This document shows positions 12,901 to 22,520 of a stretch of 64,000 nt of DNA, one piece after another. Made by a program: the position numbers and the translations under genes. How positions within the stretch are numbered: position 1 is the first letter of the stretch; each line of letters starts with the position of its first letter. Source of the DNA: Dicaeum eximium (lineage: Eukaryota > Chordata > Aves > Passeriformes > Dicaeidae); NCBI GenBank assembly GCA_013396995.1, contig VWZP01009170.1:827686-891685 (forward strand), in the 5' to 3' direction. The notes below the pieces were generated by a model. The model did not search any database. It was not told the origin of the DNA and saw only the letters and a program-made list of their open reading frames with translations.

Positions 12901-14996
12901 TTTAAATAAAGTGAACAGGAATTGCTGTAAATGTTTCCATCTGCAGATTGGCAATTGTTTTAATCTACTAAGTAAAAATAAGTAAAACTTGTATTTTCTA
13001 GCTTCTAGTCAGTCATCAGTAATCTATAAGTAGATAAATTTGACATTGAGTGTAGTAGAAAAATTAAATAAATGATTGATAAAATCATTTTATCTAAAGC
13101 ATAAAGTAGCCATGCAACATTCCCATTACTAATGAAAGAAAATTGTCTGCAGAAGCCTTTTGCAGCCTCCCACCATTTGTGAACAAGTATACATGTCTTA
13201 GTGGCAGTATGGCCTGTATGTACCATGGGTTCAAGCCTGCTGCCAGCATGCCTTTTTCTCTTTATTACTTTGCCAGGATTCATTCAAAGAAGGATTTTAA
13301 GCCAACCATGGACAAGAAGTCAGTGGTAGTGAACCAAAATACACTGCTTTTCCTTTAAGGATCCCGTGGGATTGTTTTGCCTTGAGCTGTGAAGTGTGAT
13401 TTTACAGTTGAACCATTTTCAGTACAGAAACATAAAAGTTCCAATTTATTCTGGTACAGGAATGACATTGGTTTAATTCTACATCCAGGTAAACAAGCCA
13501 TGTCTGATAATTGTAATCTTTCCAGGGCTGTTAATGGTAGAGATTTCCCCCACTCCTGCCATGTTTCTTAGAGATCTAAGTTATTTCAAGTTTAGTTTGT
13601 TTCTTACCCTTCAGGCCTTTACTTCAAACTCCACTCCTTTGATGGTTTATCACAAAATTTGTTCAGAAGCCTCCATTTTTAAGGTAGTCTTTTAATTACT
13701 ACCGATTATGCACTGCATCAAAGAAACATGGTTGAAAACTTTAAAACCACAAATAAACTAGACATCAATGGGTTACAGTAATGAAGGCTAACATGCAGTT
13801 TCAGAAAGAGCCTGTTAGGGACAGAAGACCATGTTTCAGGTGATGTGAAAAACAGTAAACTTGACTTCTGAGAGCAGCTTGCTAGAGTTAGTGGTCAGCT
13901 TTCAGTAAAAATGAATTTAAAAATATTAGAATAGGTATGTTTGGTATTAGTTCACAGAAGTCTTCAAATTAATATCAGGATTAATTCTTTCTGGCAGCAA
14001 GACCTGACACTGATGGGAATAACAACTTTTCACTTAGTTCCTATATGCTTTTGGTTTTTGGATTCATTTTTCCATTATTCCTATTCCAGGAGCTGCTTTT
14101 TCCCCCAGAAGTACAATGATTTATTTGGGTGATAACACACAGGCTGTGGTATTTCAGAAGCTGTTATCAGTTTCCATGTAGGGATGCTTGGAAAAAAAGG
14201 AAATAACACTATCTTGCAAAAAATATGCTGGCCTCATTAGGTGCAAAACTGTCTCAAATGGCCCTTAAGCAGCACTTTGGCTTCTCCAGCTTCTCAGCAT
14301 GAAAACATGTCTAAGTAAGTTATATTATTTCAGGACAATGAACAGCTTGCTTCAGATCCAGCAACTGTGTTTGTTCTTTGGTTTTGGTTTTTCTCCCAAG
14401 TGAAGAATGTCACTCTGCGCTGTTTACATTTACATCTCAAAACAATTAAGCTAAAACAGCTTCTTAAGATTGGGAGCTGGCTTTCTCTTAGGGAGAGCTT
14501 TACATTCAGTTTCCAGTCATGCAGTAGATAGACTTATTTTTGTGTCTTTTTTTTTTTTTTTCCCAAGCTGGTAAGATTTCATTTATGTTCATCTCACTGA
14601 AGATGTTTGAATGCTGTTGATTTTGAATTGTGCATACTGGTAGGAACACTTAGATGTATTTTCTGTATAGTGCTTTAATTATGAGAAGAAGAACTAACTG
14701 ATTTATTCTGTATTTGGTGATATTTCTTATTATATCTTTGTGTATCTCACTGAAATACCTTTTTCATGAAAAAGCAGAGTAGTAAGCTGTTAAGCTTTCC
14801 TGTCTTTGATTATAGGACCAGATACTAAAAAAAGCAGAGACTTTACTCCTTATATTTTTCCATGTCCTTGTACTAGATCCTTCTGTGAAATAGATGAATA
14901 GCTTTTCTAGTCTGAACTGATTTATAGCATAATTGTATTGTTCTAGTGTTTCACAGCAATACTACAATACGTAGAGAACTTTGAACAAACTCGGCG
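9951..14996. other. Five kb of non-coding DNA
   Basis: Mostly AT-rich. It contains a T15 run at 14547-14561 and a shorter T run near 10265. A 156-codon frame at 11386-11856 is the longest in this interval, but it contains no motif I recognise and has no splice or promoter context. It is treated as chance. Confidence 0.5.
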
Positions 14997-15369
14997 TTGC
15001 CAAGTTTCAGGGTACCATCCTGCTCTCTTCTTTCATCCCTTCCCCATTTCCAGATTTCATCAGCCTACTCCTGTACAGTCACAATACATGTTGATGAGTG
15101 GGCAATCCAGTACTCCTCTGCTCCCTCTTACAATAACTGGTGTTTCTTTCTCAGAAGACAAAGCTTTAAAAGTAATTTTGCCCCAGGGCGAGGCACTGGG
15201 GTGAAGATTCAGAAGGCTTTAAAGCTTAAGCCCTTCTGAGCCTTCTGATTTCTGGATGCTGATTCTGTTTGCTCCTGGTGGGGTGAAAGGGGATGCCTGA
15301 GGTTTGAGTGTCCTGCCTTCTGTATCCAGTTGCTTCCTCCCACCATTCATTTGCAGAGGCAAAGCCCTA
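14997..15369. other. GC-richer left flank of the minisatellite
   Basis: Mixed sequence whose GC content rises towards the tandem array. No repeat family is recognised. The frame at 14997-15239 has no known motif. Confidence 0.45.
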
Positions 15370-15757
15370 TTTTAGCCAAGAACACCCAGTGGATGGAGTG
15401 GATTTTGGCTGAGAACACCCACTGGATGCAGGGGATTTTGGCTGAGAACAGCCAGTGGATGCTCTGGATTTTGGCTGAGAACAGCCAGTGGATGCACTGC
15501 AGTGGATTTTGGCTGAGAACAGCCAGTGGGTGCAGGGGATGTTGGCTGAGAACACCCAGTGGATGCTCTGGATTTTGGCTGAGAACACCCAGTGGATGCA
15601 CTGCAGTGGATTTTGGCTGAGAACAGCCAGTGGATGCAATGCAGTGGATTTTGGCTGAGAACAGCCAGTAGATGCACTGCAGTGGATTTTGGCTGAGAAC
15701 AGCCAGTGGATGCACTGCAGTGGATTTTGGCTGAGAACAGCCAGTGGGTGCAGGGGA
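15370..15757. repeat. Minisatellite, 11 units of 33 or 38 bp
   Basis: Eleven tandem units each begin TTTTGGCTGAGAACA or a close variant. Six are 33 bp and five are 38 bp, totalling 388 bp. A degenerate partial unit follows from 15758. Units fall into three classes by their tail: A ending CAGGGGA, B ending CTCTGGA, and C (38 bp) ending with the palindrome CACTGCAGTG plus GA. After a divergent first unit the order is A-B-C-A-B-C-C-C-C-A. This shows a 104-bp higher-order A-B-C block duplicated once, then local amplification of C. Most units also contain TGGCTG-AGAA-CAGCCA, a 6-bp hairpin stem. No stop codon interrupts long stretches of any minus-strand frame, but no gene is implied. Length polymorphism between individuals is likely. 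Confidence 0.97.
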
Positions 15758-16380
15758 TTTTTGCTGAGTTGTGCAGCCTTTGTGTGGAGGCTGCTGGAAT
15801 GGCCTCCCAGCAGAGCCATCTCAAGGCCTGCTGCACGGGCAATGTGGGACATCAGTTTTGTGTCCTATGTTTGTTATTCCTGAAAAACACACACTGCCCA
15901 GGCTCTTTGAAGTAGGACTGATTCTCTACAGAGCCTCTGTCATCCTCTGACCTGAGCAAGTTCCCTGTGAAAAGTCCCAGAGTTTTCATGACCCTCCTAC
16001 TTGCCAGTGGACAGAGCAGGTGTGAAGCAGAGAAAATGGGGGCTCAGTTCCTTACAGTCTGGAGGAGACCCTGATTTTCCTTCCTGTGTTTGTCATGCCC
16101 CTGCCTGAAGGTTGTCCCTACAGAGCCTGGGGGCAGCCTGCTCCCTGGAGCAGGGTAAGTGGTCAGCAGAGGCAGGCTGTGGGAAAGGTGCTCCTGGTTC
16201 CCAGGGCTAGTGCTGTCACCTCTGACATTGCCTGTGGCCCCAGCAGCCACACTTGAGCATCATTTCCCCCACTGGTTTTGCAGGCAGTGCAGTCCCAGTT
16301 CAGAGGTCTGCTGTCAGCAGGGGTTCAGAGGGCCTCCTGTGGGATTTAGCCACTGTTGCATATACAGTTCAGAATAATTT
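15758..16380. other. GC-rich right flank of the minisatellite
   Basis: One of the GC-richer stretches of the window, with many CAG/CTG and CCTG words but few CpGs. No CR1, LTR or exon is recognised. It could be a worn repeat or a non-coding transcript exon, but nothing in the sequence decides this. Confidence 0.4.
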
Positions 16381-17500
16381 TCTGCCCCTTTGATAGCTCT
16401 TGATGTGTGTTATTCAGTTCCAGTCTAATCAAGTTAACTGTTTTAGCACATTGTCTTTCTTCAGACCTTTTACAGAAGGCTGGTGTAATCTCTCTTAAAA
16501 AGAAAAAATAATTCCCCTTTCATCTTTCTGGGGAGATCACTTTATTCATGTGTAGTGACCTGGCTTAGCATTTGATAACTAATGTGTCACTGAAAGTTCC
16601 TCATTATGGCCCCAGCTTGCAGACCACCTGGAGTGCTCCATTATTAATGTGAACTTCAGGTTCAATTTTTAGATGTGTGCAGGTGCATATGCACTATTCA
16701 TTGCAGGCTGGTGACACTTGCCCCATGAAGGGACAAAAGTACGTGTGGCTGAATGTGTCTTACAGGCCTATGGAGCACTTATTGTTTTGATAGCAGCCAT
16801 AAGAGAAGTGTAAGCGCTGAGGCTCCAGCTCTGTGTTGATTATAATCTAACTTTTGCTTTCCTTGGCAATCATCCTTTGATATATAGGCACTTAATCTCA
16901 GAGCCTGGAGAAGAGAAGCAGAGAAGCCAGAGAGGGGAGGATAAAGGGGAAGCCACGCTCCGGTTAAACCAATAACATGGGAAAAGCTTAGTTCTTATTC
17001 CAGACATAAATATATCTTTGGATGGTGGGTGATAGTTACATGGCAACCAGGCACTGCAGGGCCCTCCAGGTTGCTGCTGGTTGTAGTGCAAGATGTAAGT
17101 AATCTTGTTGATGCAGCCAGGATGCTGTTAAGACGATGAGTTTAGGAAGGATCTTCCATCTCCTTGATGGAAGCTTAATTTTGTCTGGGTTTTTTTTTTT
17201 TTTTCAGTAGTTGCTTAAGCCACCTAAACTCCTCCAGCCATCCATCTCTGCATCCTGAAATCAAATAAGTGACCTACTGAATTAAATCTCTGATCTTAAC
17301 TTGTTTGTTTTATAGTCTAAATAAATGAAAAGGCAGGAGATAACAGAGTCTAATGTTGCATACAGATCAGTGGAGCTTGGTACAGTTGCAGGGTTATTCA
17401 TTGGTTTTACTGAGGTTTGATTTTCAAGGTTATTTCCCCTTTCTTTTTTAAGGGGGAATTTGTTTGTGGACTTCTTTTTGTTTTGTTTTCTTTTAAAAGA
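16381..17500. other. Non-coding DNA with a small hairpin and a T15-CAG tract
   Basis: A perfect 8-bp stem with a 5-base loop lies at 17153-17173 (CTTCCATC, loop TCCTT, GATGGAAG). T15 at 17190-17204 is followed by CAG and resembles a polypyrimidine tract with acceptor, but no open exon follows. Nothing else is recognised. Confidence 0.5.
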
Positions 17501-17720
17501 AATATGGAAATAGCAGAAGTGGGAGGAGAGGTGGATTCATAGGAGCAATGGAGCTAGAAGGACAAAGGGAGATGGGCTGAAAAGGAAGGGGATAAGAATA
17601 GTTCTGAGTGTGTGAAAGGGAGTGGGAGGAACAGAAAATCAGAGTGTGGGATTGCAAGCACTGGGAAGTGTGGGCAGGAGTAAATTGGTCTGGGAAAGAA
17701 ATTCCTGAAATGTCTTGTTT
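17501..17720 (+). other. Purine-rich block
   Basis: About 200 bases are dominated by G and A on the + strand, with repeated GGGAG, GGAAG and AAAGG words but no fixed period. It resembles neither a microsatellite nor a known interspersed repeat. It is simply a strand-asymmetric composition feature. Confidence 0.5.
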
Positions 17721-18870
17721 TCTCTAAAGACACCAGCCTGATTTTAGTAAAATAGCTTCTGCTTTACTCACTGAGGACCAGGTCTTGACACACTGTATAT
17801 GCTAAAAACAAGCAGTAGAATACATTAGTGGATTTTTTAATGAAGAGCTAAAGCACAAAAAGATACTTTCTCAATAGCTTAGTATTTTAAATAAACATCT
17901 CCCTCAAGTGCCAAAGGAATAAGGGTTTTTAGATCTTATACAACTGTATATGGTTTGTGTAGTTCTTCTTTGTAGGCATTTTACTCATTTAAACAGAATA
18001 TATGCTGATTTGGGTTTTTGACACATTAAGAGTGGTGCTCTGTTCTTCTCACAGGTTACTGTAGACAAATGAGAGTAAGGGTATTTCAGATTAATGTTTC
18101 TAGTTATGGCCAGTAGCACTAGAAGAATGAAAACTCTGAGATGACGCTGAAAATTTTGGTTTTCCTTTAAAAAAACACCAGTAAATTAGATCTCTAGGCA
18201 CTGATTTTCTAAATTTGCTGTTATTACAGTGATTTTGCCTTTGGAGTTGTTTTCAAATAAGTGGATATACCTATCCTGTAGCATTTTAAAGTGCTAAAGT
18301 GCCATTTAAAAGATAAAAGAAGTCTAAAAATTTACTAAATAGTTTAGAATAATTAAAATACCAATTAATGTTATTTAATATCTGATATATTTCTCCTCCA
18401 CACCTTAAATATTTATGGAAAAACATCCAAGAATTTATATGGTATATTTAAAGTGTGTCTGGTAAATGCCCCTTGTGAAATAAATTATTTTTATTACAAT
18501 TTAGAAAAGTACATATTTAATAGTGAAATGCTTTGCTTATGTACTTACATAACTCCAGTGTATAATACAGGTCCAAAGGTCTTTAATTAATTATAAAGAT
18601 AGGACTTTAATGACAAAATAATGGCTCTGATGAATCTGTACCATTGGGTTTAGACATTAGAAAGGTTTCATATCTTTCAACTCTTCCTTATGTGATGTTA
18701 CACTGGTGCCCCAGACATTTTTTAATGCATGAGCAATCAACATAAATGAAAACTAGAAAGCATTCATGTTAAGACAAGAAGCAATGTTACTTCCAATAAG
18801 GTGACTTCAGAAAACTCTCACACAGATATTTCACTGGAGACATTCTGGTTTGACCTCTATCTCACCATGC
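17721..18870. other. Non-coding AT-rich DNA, nothing recognised
   Basis: Very AT-rich, especially 18290-18600, with many TTTAA/TTAAA words. No genes or repeats were identified. Confidence 0.6.
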
Positions 18871-18940
18871 TTTTTTTCCCCCCCCTGTTTCTCTCTGGGT
18901 TTTTTTTCTTTCTTTCTTTTTTTTTTTTTTTTTCCCTTTT
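18871..18940 (+). repeat. Low-complexity pyrimidine tract (T7C8 ... T-rich)
   Basis: T7 then C8, followed by a CT-rich stretch and a T-dominated run (18900-18933) broken by a few C residues. Translated on the minus strand it yields a lysine/glutamate-rich string, which is an artefact of composition. Confidence 0.85.
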
Positions 18941-19780
18941 ATGATTAAACAGAGGAGAAGGGGTTTGTGAAAAGCCTGCAGAAAACTGGCAGTACCTTGT
19001 AGAATTGTAGGTCTTTCTAATTTCCATGTATTTTCCTGCAGGAGAATGGCTTTTTAAGAGCACGTTAGCCTTCAACCTTGGCAAGTGTAGAAGTACATCT
19101 GCACTATTATGATTGAAATGTTATACCTGCTTATTCTAAAACTGACATGAGAGGTGACAAATGACAGAGGCATTACTGGGTCAGGTGAAGTCTTTGTCAT
19201 AATCCCTTTTCCCTGAACTTTTAGCTGGTGCAGCAAAGAGAATCCTGTTTCGGGGATTATTAACACCACCTGCTACAAAATTCCTTTGGGAAGGACTGGA
19301 GTGCTTTGGATTCAAACACTGGCTTTGAAACATGCAGGAAAATGGCACAATCTCTGCAGACACTCTAATGACTACTTTGGGTTTTTTATAAGCCAGTCTT
19401 TCCACTGCAAAAATGTGTTATTAAGGATATAAATGCTGTTTCTCCCATTGCAGTGTAAAAGTGAATTTTCAGTGAATTCCTTAAGTTCTTGTGTTGGACA
19501 GGATTCAGAGGTACAATCTGCTGCAATGAATTGTAGCAGGGTTGAACTGATCTCTGGCTGAAGCCCCTTAGTTTTGGTAGCACAAGCAGAAAGCTCTATC
19601 TCCATTATACACGATTTTTTACTTCTCTTTCTTCTCAAGCACCGTTTCATGTTTTCTAAGCTTTGCTTTATGTCTGGTTCATCCACAAGGCAGATTCTTC
19701 CCTCAGGAAGAAAAAGTGGAAAGCCTTTGGGAAAAGTCTTTTTCTCTTTGGTCGACTACTTTTGTCCTACTTCTCTTGTG
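18941..19780. other. Non-coding DNA, nothing recognised
   Basis: Overlapping open frames of about 60-105 codons occur on the minus strand (19072-19686). They have no recognised motif, and different frames are open over the same bases, which suggests chance. Confidence 0.5.
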
Positions 19781-20130
19781 TGACACAACCCATTGGCAGG
19801 GCAGGGACACGGCGTGTCCCGGGCTGGCTGTGGGCTGTGTGCCTCAGGTCCAGCTGGAGAGCAGAGATGAAAGGTACCTGACCAGAACCTGGGCACTGAG
19901 TTTGACTCCTGTTCACCTTCCATTCCTATGCTGGCTTTTGGATTTTTTCAAAGCCAGATAGGGAAAGTGCCTCCTCTTAGTCATCGGCATTGACAGGGCT
20001 GGAATCCTGCTGGAGCTGCCTGAGGCGGAGCAGGCAGAGCAGGGGAGCAGGCAAAGTCCTGGGCTCTTTTCATCACCCTCTCTGATTGCAGATCCCCCTG
20101 GAACTTGAAGGTGAATCTGTTCCTTTGTAT
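19781..20130. other. GC-richer patch with a perfect 17-bp palindrome
   Basis: Contains GGGACACG-G-CGTGTCCC at 19804-19820, a perfect 8-bp inverted repeat around a single central base. Several GGAGCAGGC-like words occur near 20020-20055. The spacing of the palindrome does not match a steroid-receptor element, which has a 3-base spacer. No exon or repeat family is recognised. Confidence 0.5.
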
Positions 20131-21562
20131 TTCTGAGTGAAGTGAGTGCTGATTGATTTGTCAAGTGATTGCACGCTCAGATGAGATACTGGGATGTTCA
20201 GTTTGATTCCTATTCAGCACCACAGCAATGCCCAGGCAAAGCTTCATACAGTACAAAGAAGATTGTAGTCATTGTAGGAGAATGTGTACACAGAAATCAC
20301 CTTTCTGAATGGTTTTTTTGAACCTTACTCACCATTGCCTCTCTTAGTTTGTTTTCCCTTGGCAGAGTTTTCTGACTTTGCCCTTGCAAAAAGCAGAATC
20401 TGCTGTTTAACTGTTGGCCAGAAGGACCTGGCTCCAGATAAACAATCCCAATGTGTGCTGGAGTTAATTGCATTTTTTGGGTATGTCCGTATTTTTCAAC
20501 CTCAGGGGCTGTAATGTGTACCTAGGCCATGAGGAGGTTTCATCTTATCAAAAAGAGCTCTAAACAAAGGAACTGGTTGCTTGGCATGTTTATATGTTGG
20601 AAGATGTTGCTCCTGTGAATGTGAATCCTAGCAGGTTTTCTTTCAGCAGAAACGCCCCCTTTTTCTCTCAAAATGAATGCCCCCAAGATCCAACTCCCCA
20701 TAGTTTGTTCTTGGCTGGCCATTTTGTTCTGCCATCCCCTGTCTGACATCACTGCAACATAAAACTTAAAGAGTCGAATTTACAGTGTTAGGGAATCTGC
20801 AATCTCCTGTAAGACAAAGCTGTTTTCTGTAGTTTTAAGCTTTGAAACCTAAAAAGAGATGGCACGTTGCAGAGTTTTTAGGAAATATGTGTGTGCTGTT
20901 TACTACAATGATGATTTCCTAATATATATGTGTTTCTTGAAGGGTAGTTTTCAATATCTCAATTTCAATATTCAATATTTCAATTATCTCAAATATGAGG
21001 CATAACATACTATGGGTAATTTTTTTTGCTTTTAATTCAGAAGAGGATTTTTGTACAAGACAATCTTAATCAGTGTTTATGATGTGGTGTGAATATAGTG
21101 TGGTATCTGAGCTAATCTTGGAGTCTGTTTTAAAAATTTGAGGCTATTTAAAACAATTCTTGGCATAGTAGTTGCATTTTTAAGCAGTGGCTCTTTGTTT
21201 TGGTGGAAGCAGGGTTTTTTTTTCTTCTGTTGCACATTAATCACACAAGTTCAGAAGAAGTGACTCTCTGATTAAGGACATTGCTGTAGCAAAAGGAAAA
21301 TAATAGTTTTTAAAGTTTTATTGCCATCAATCCACTACTAAAATTATTTTTTAAATACATGCTAGAATCTTGAGTTCCTTTGAAGTTGTGGGTTTGAGTT
21401 GATTGTGAGCTCAGCCAAAGCTCTTTCCCCTATAGTTTGGGCATCTGAAACCTGAGAAATAGCAACTAATTGTTATTTGTTTGGCCAAGACCTGGTTAGG
21501 TGTTACCAGATTGAAACTTCTAGGTCTGAAAATGGAGCAAAGAATGAATGGTCTTAAGATGA
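20131..21562. other. Non-coding AT-rich DNA with a small TCAATAT-like repeat
   Basis: A short irregular tandem of TCAATAT/TCAATTT words lies at 20951-20992. Otherwise no recognised features occur up to the LTR boundary. Confidence 0.5.
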
Positions 21563-21708
21563 TCTCTTGGTTTGAAAAGACAGGTGTCTGCTGAGGAAGG
21601 CAGGAGCCTCTCTTAGAATGGAAAATGTAAACCCCTTCCCTCCGAATTATTATAATTTTGAAATTAAGGGGCTCTCAGGCAAAGATATGGGAATAAGAAT
21701 AACAATTC

Positions 21709-21714
21709 TTTACT
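21709..21714 (-). terminator. LTR poly(A) signal variant (AGTAAA)
   Basis: The complement of TTTACT. It lies about 310 bases downstream of the LTR's TATA box on the minus strand and about 146 bases from the LTR's 3' end, a plausible R-U5 position. The G at the second base departs from canonical AATAAA. Confidence 0.45.
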
Positions 21715-21939
21715 AGGAAAATGAAAATACAAATGCAACTAGTACAAAAAAACCCAAACCACTGACAGAGTCAGAGCAGGAGCTGTCACCCTGTGGGTCA
21801 GGGTGTTGGTGGCAGTCCCATTAAATGGTGGCTGCTCCTCTGCAGTGACAGATGTGGTTCTGCTGAAGCAGTGATCCTATAGAAAGGGTGTAGTTTTCCT
21901 CTCAAGGTCCAGAAGTGGTGTAAATGGGCCTGGTCTTCT

Positions 21940-22000
21940 TCTGGGAATGCAGTGGAGAAGAAAGCTGCTCGCCTCTGGGAATCCAGTGGGAGAAGGCTGC
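21940..22000. repeat. Two-copy internal duplication within the LTR
   Basis: The segment at 21940-21968 recurs imperfectly at 21974-22000, a period of 34 bases. Both copies carry TCTGGGAAT, a CAGTGG core and GCTGC. It lies in the probable U3/R part of the antisense LTR, just downstream of the TATA box on the minus strand. Confidence 0.6.
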
Positions 22001-22020
22001 CTGTGGTGTTCCAAACCTCA

Positions 22021-22028
22021 TATTATAT
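22021..22028 (-). promoter_or_regulatory. TATA box of the solo LTR
   Basis: Reads ATATAATA on the minus strand, inside GGATATAATATGAGG. It is the only good TATA-like element in the right position relative to the poly(A) signal. Activity is unknown; old LTRs are usually silenced. Confidence 0.45.
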
Positions 22029-22262
22029 CCAGGTAGGCATGCTTGGCTCCTCCCCTGGGTGGAGCATCTCACACTGGGATGATTTGATTTTATCAGTCAC
22101 ACAGTGAGATTGAGTGGCTCATTAACAGGAGATATTTCCTAGAGGGAGGATTGGTTGTGGAAGAGATAAAGAAAACTGCCCAATTAACAGAGGATAACTG
22201 CCCCACCTCTAACAGATGGCAATAGAATACACACCCCCAGCTACATCTTGCAACCCAAGACA

Positions 22263-22454
22263 GCTGAGAAAGATGCATATTGATAAATCAAAGACTGCCT
22301 AAATATTAAATATGAAATTGAGGTTTTTCCTTGTATTGGTAGAAACACCAATGAAGAGGGGGCTGAACTGGTGAGAATTTAAAACACACCTGCTGAGCTG
22401 GAGTGAGTCTGAATCCCTCAGCTGTCTGCAAGTCACTTGGTGGTGGTGGTCAGA
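22263..22454. other. Short non-coding spacer
   Basis: AT-rich, ending in a small (TGG)n run at about 22439-22449. Nothing else is recognised. Confidence 0.5.
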
Positions 22455-22516
22455 GGCTTAGGGAATCCCTAGGGAGGATTCCCTTAGGGAATCCCTTGGA
22501 GGCTTAGGGAATCCCT
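22455..22516. repeat. Triplicated CTTAGGGAATCCCT repeat with hairpin
   Basis: Three direct copies of CTTAGGGAATCCCT begin at 22457, 22483 and 22503. Copies one and three share the longer GGCTTAGGGAATCCCT. Between copies one and two, AGGGAATCC (22460-22468) and GGATTCCCT (22476-22484) form a perfect 9-bp stem with a 7-base loop. Copy spacing is uneven (26 and 20 bases), so this is not a simple microsatellite. Confidence 0.85.
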
Positions 22517-22520
22517 GGGC

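Larger units (their letters stand above)
21563..22262 (-). mobile_element. Solo LTR of an ERVL-like endogenous retrovirus
   Basis: About 700 bp, read on the minus strand. Both termini carry the same imperfect inverted repeat, TGTCTTGG-type, and the minus-strand copy starts TGTCTTGGGTTGC. The flanking 5-mers are GATGA (21558-21562) and GCTGA (22263-22267), matching at 4 of 5 bases. That fits a decayed 5-bp target-site duplication, the size used by ERVL-type integrases. On the minus strand a TATAATA box (complement of 22021-22028) lies upstream of an AGTAAA poly(A)-signal variant (complement of 21709-21714), the usual U3-R order. No gag, pol or env sequence adjoins either side, so this is a solo LTR left by recombination. 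The family resembles LTRs I recall as abundant in songbirds, but I cannot assign a subfamily without a library. Confidence 0.72.

Noticed and set aside
15370..15757. CRISPR-like array
   Set aside because: Units are directly contiguous with no unique spacers, and the host is a bird; this is a minisatellite.
17190..17207. T15-CAG as a splice acceptor
   Set aside because: No downstream open exon with a donor follows; T runs of this size are frequent in the window.
18857..19084. A lysine-rich minus-strand frame
   Set aside because: The complement of a T-rich low-complexity tract; no other coding evidence.
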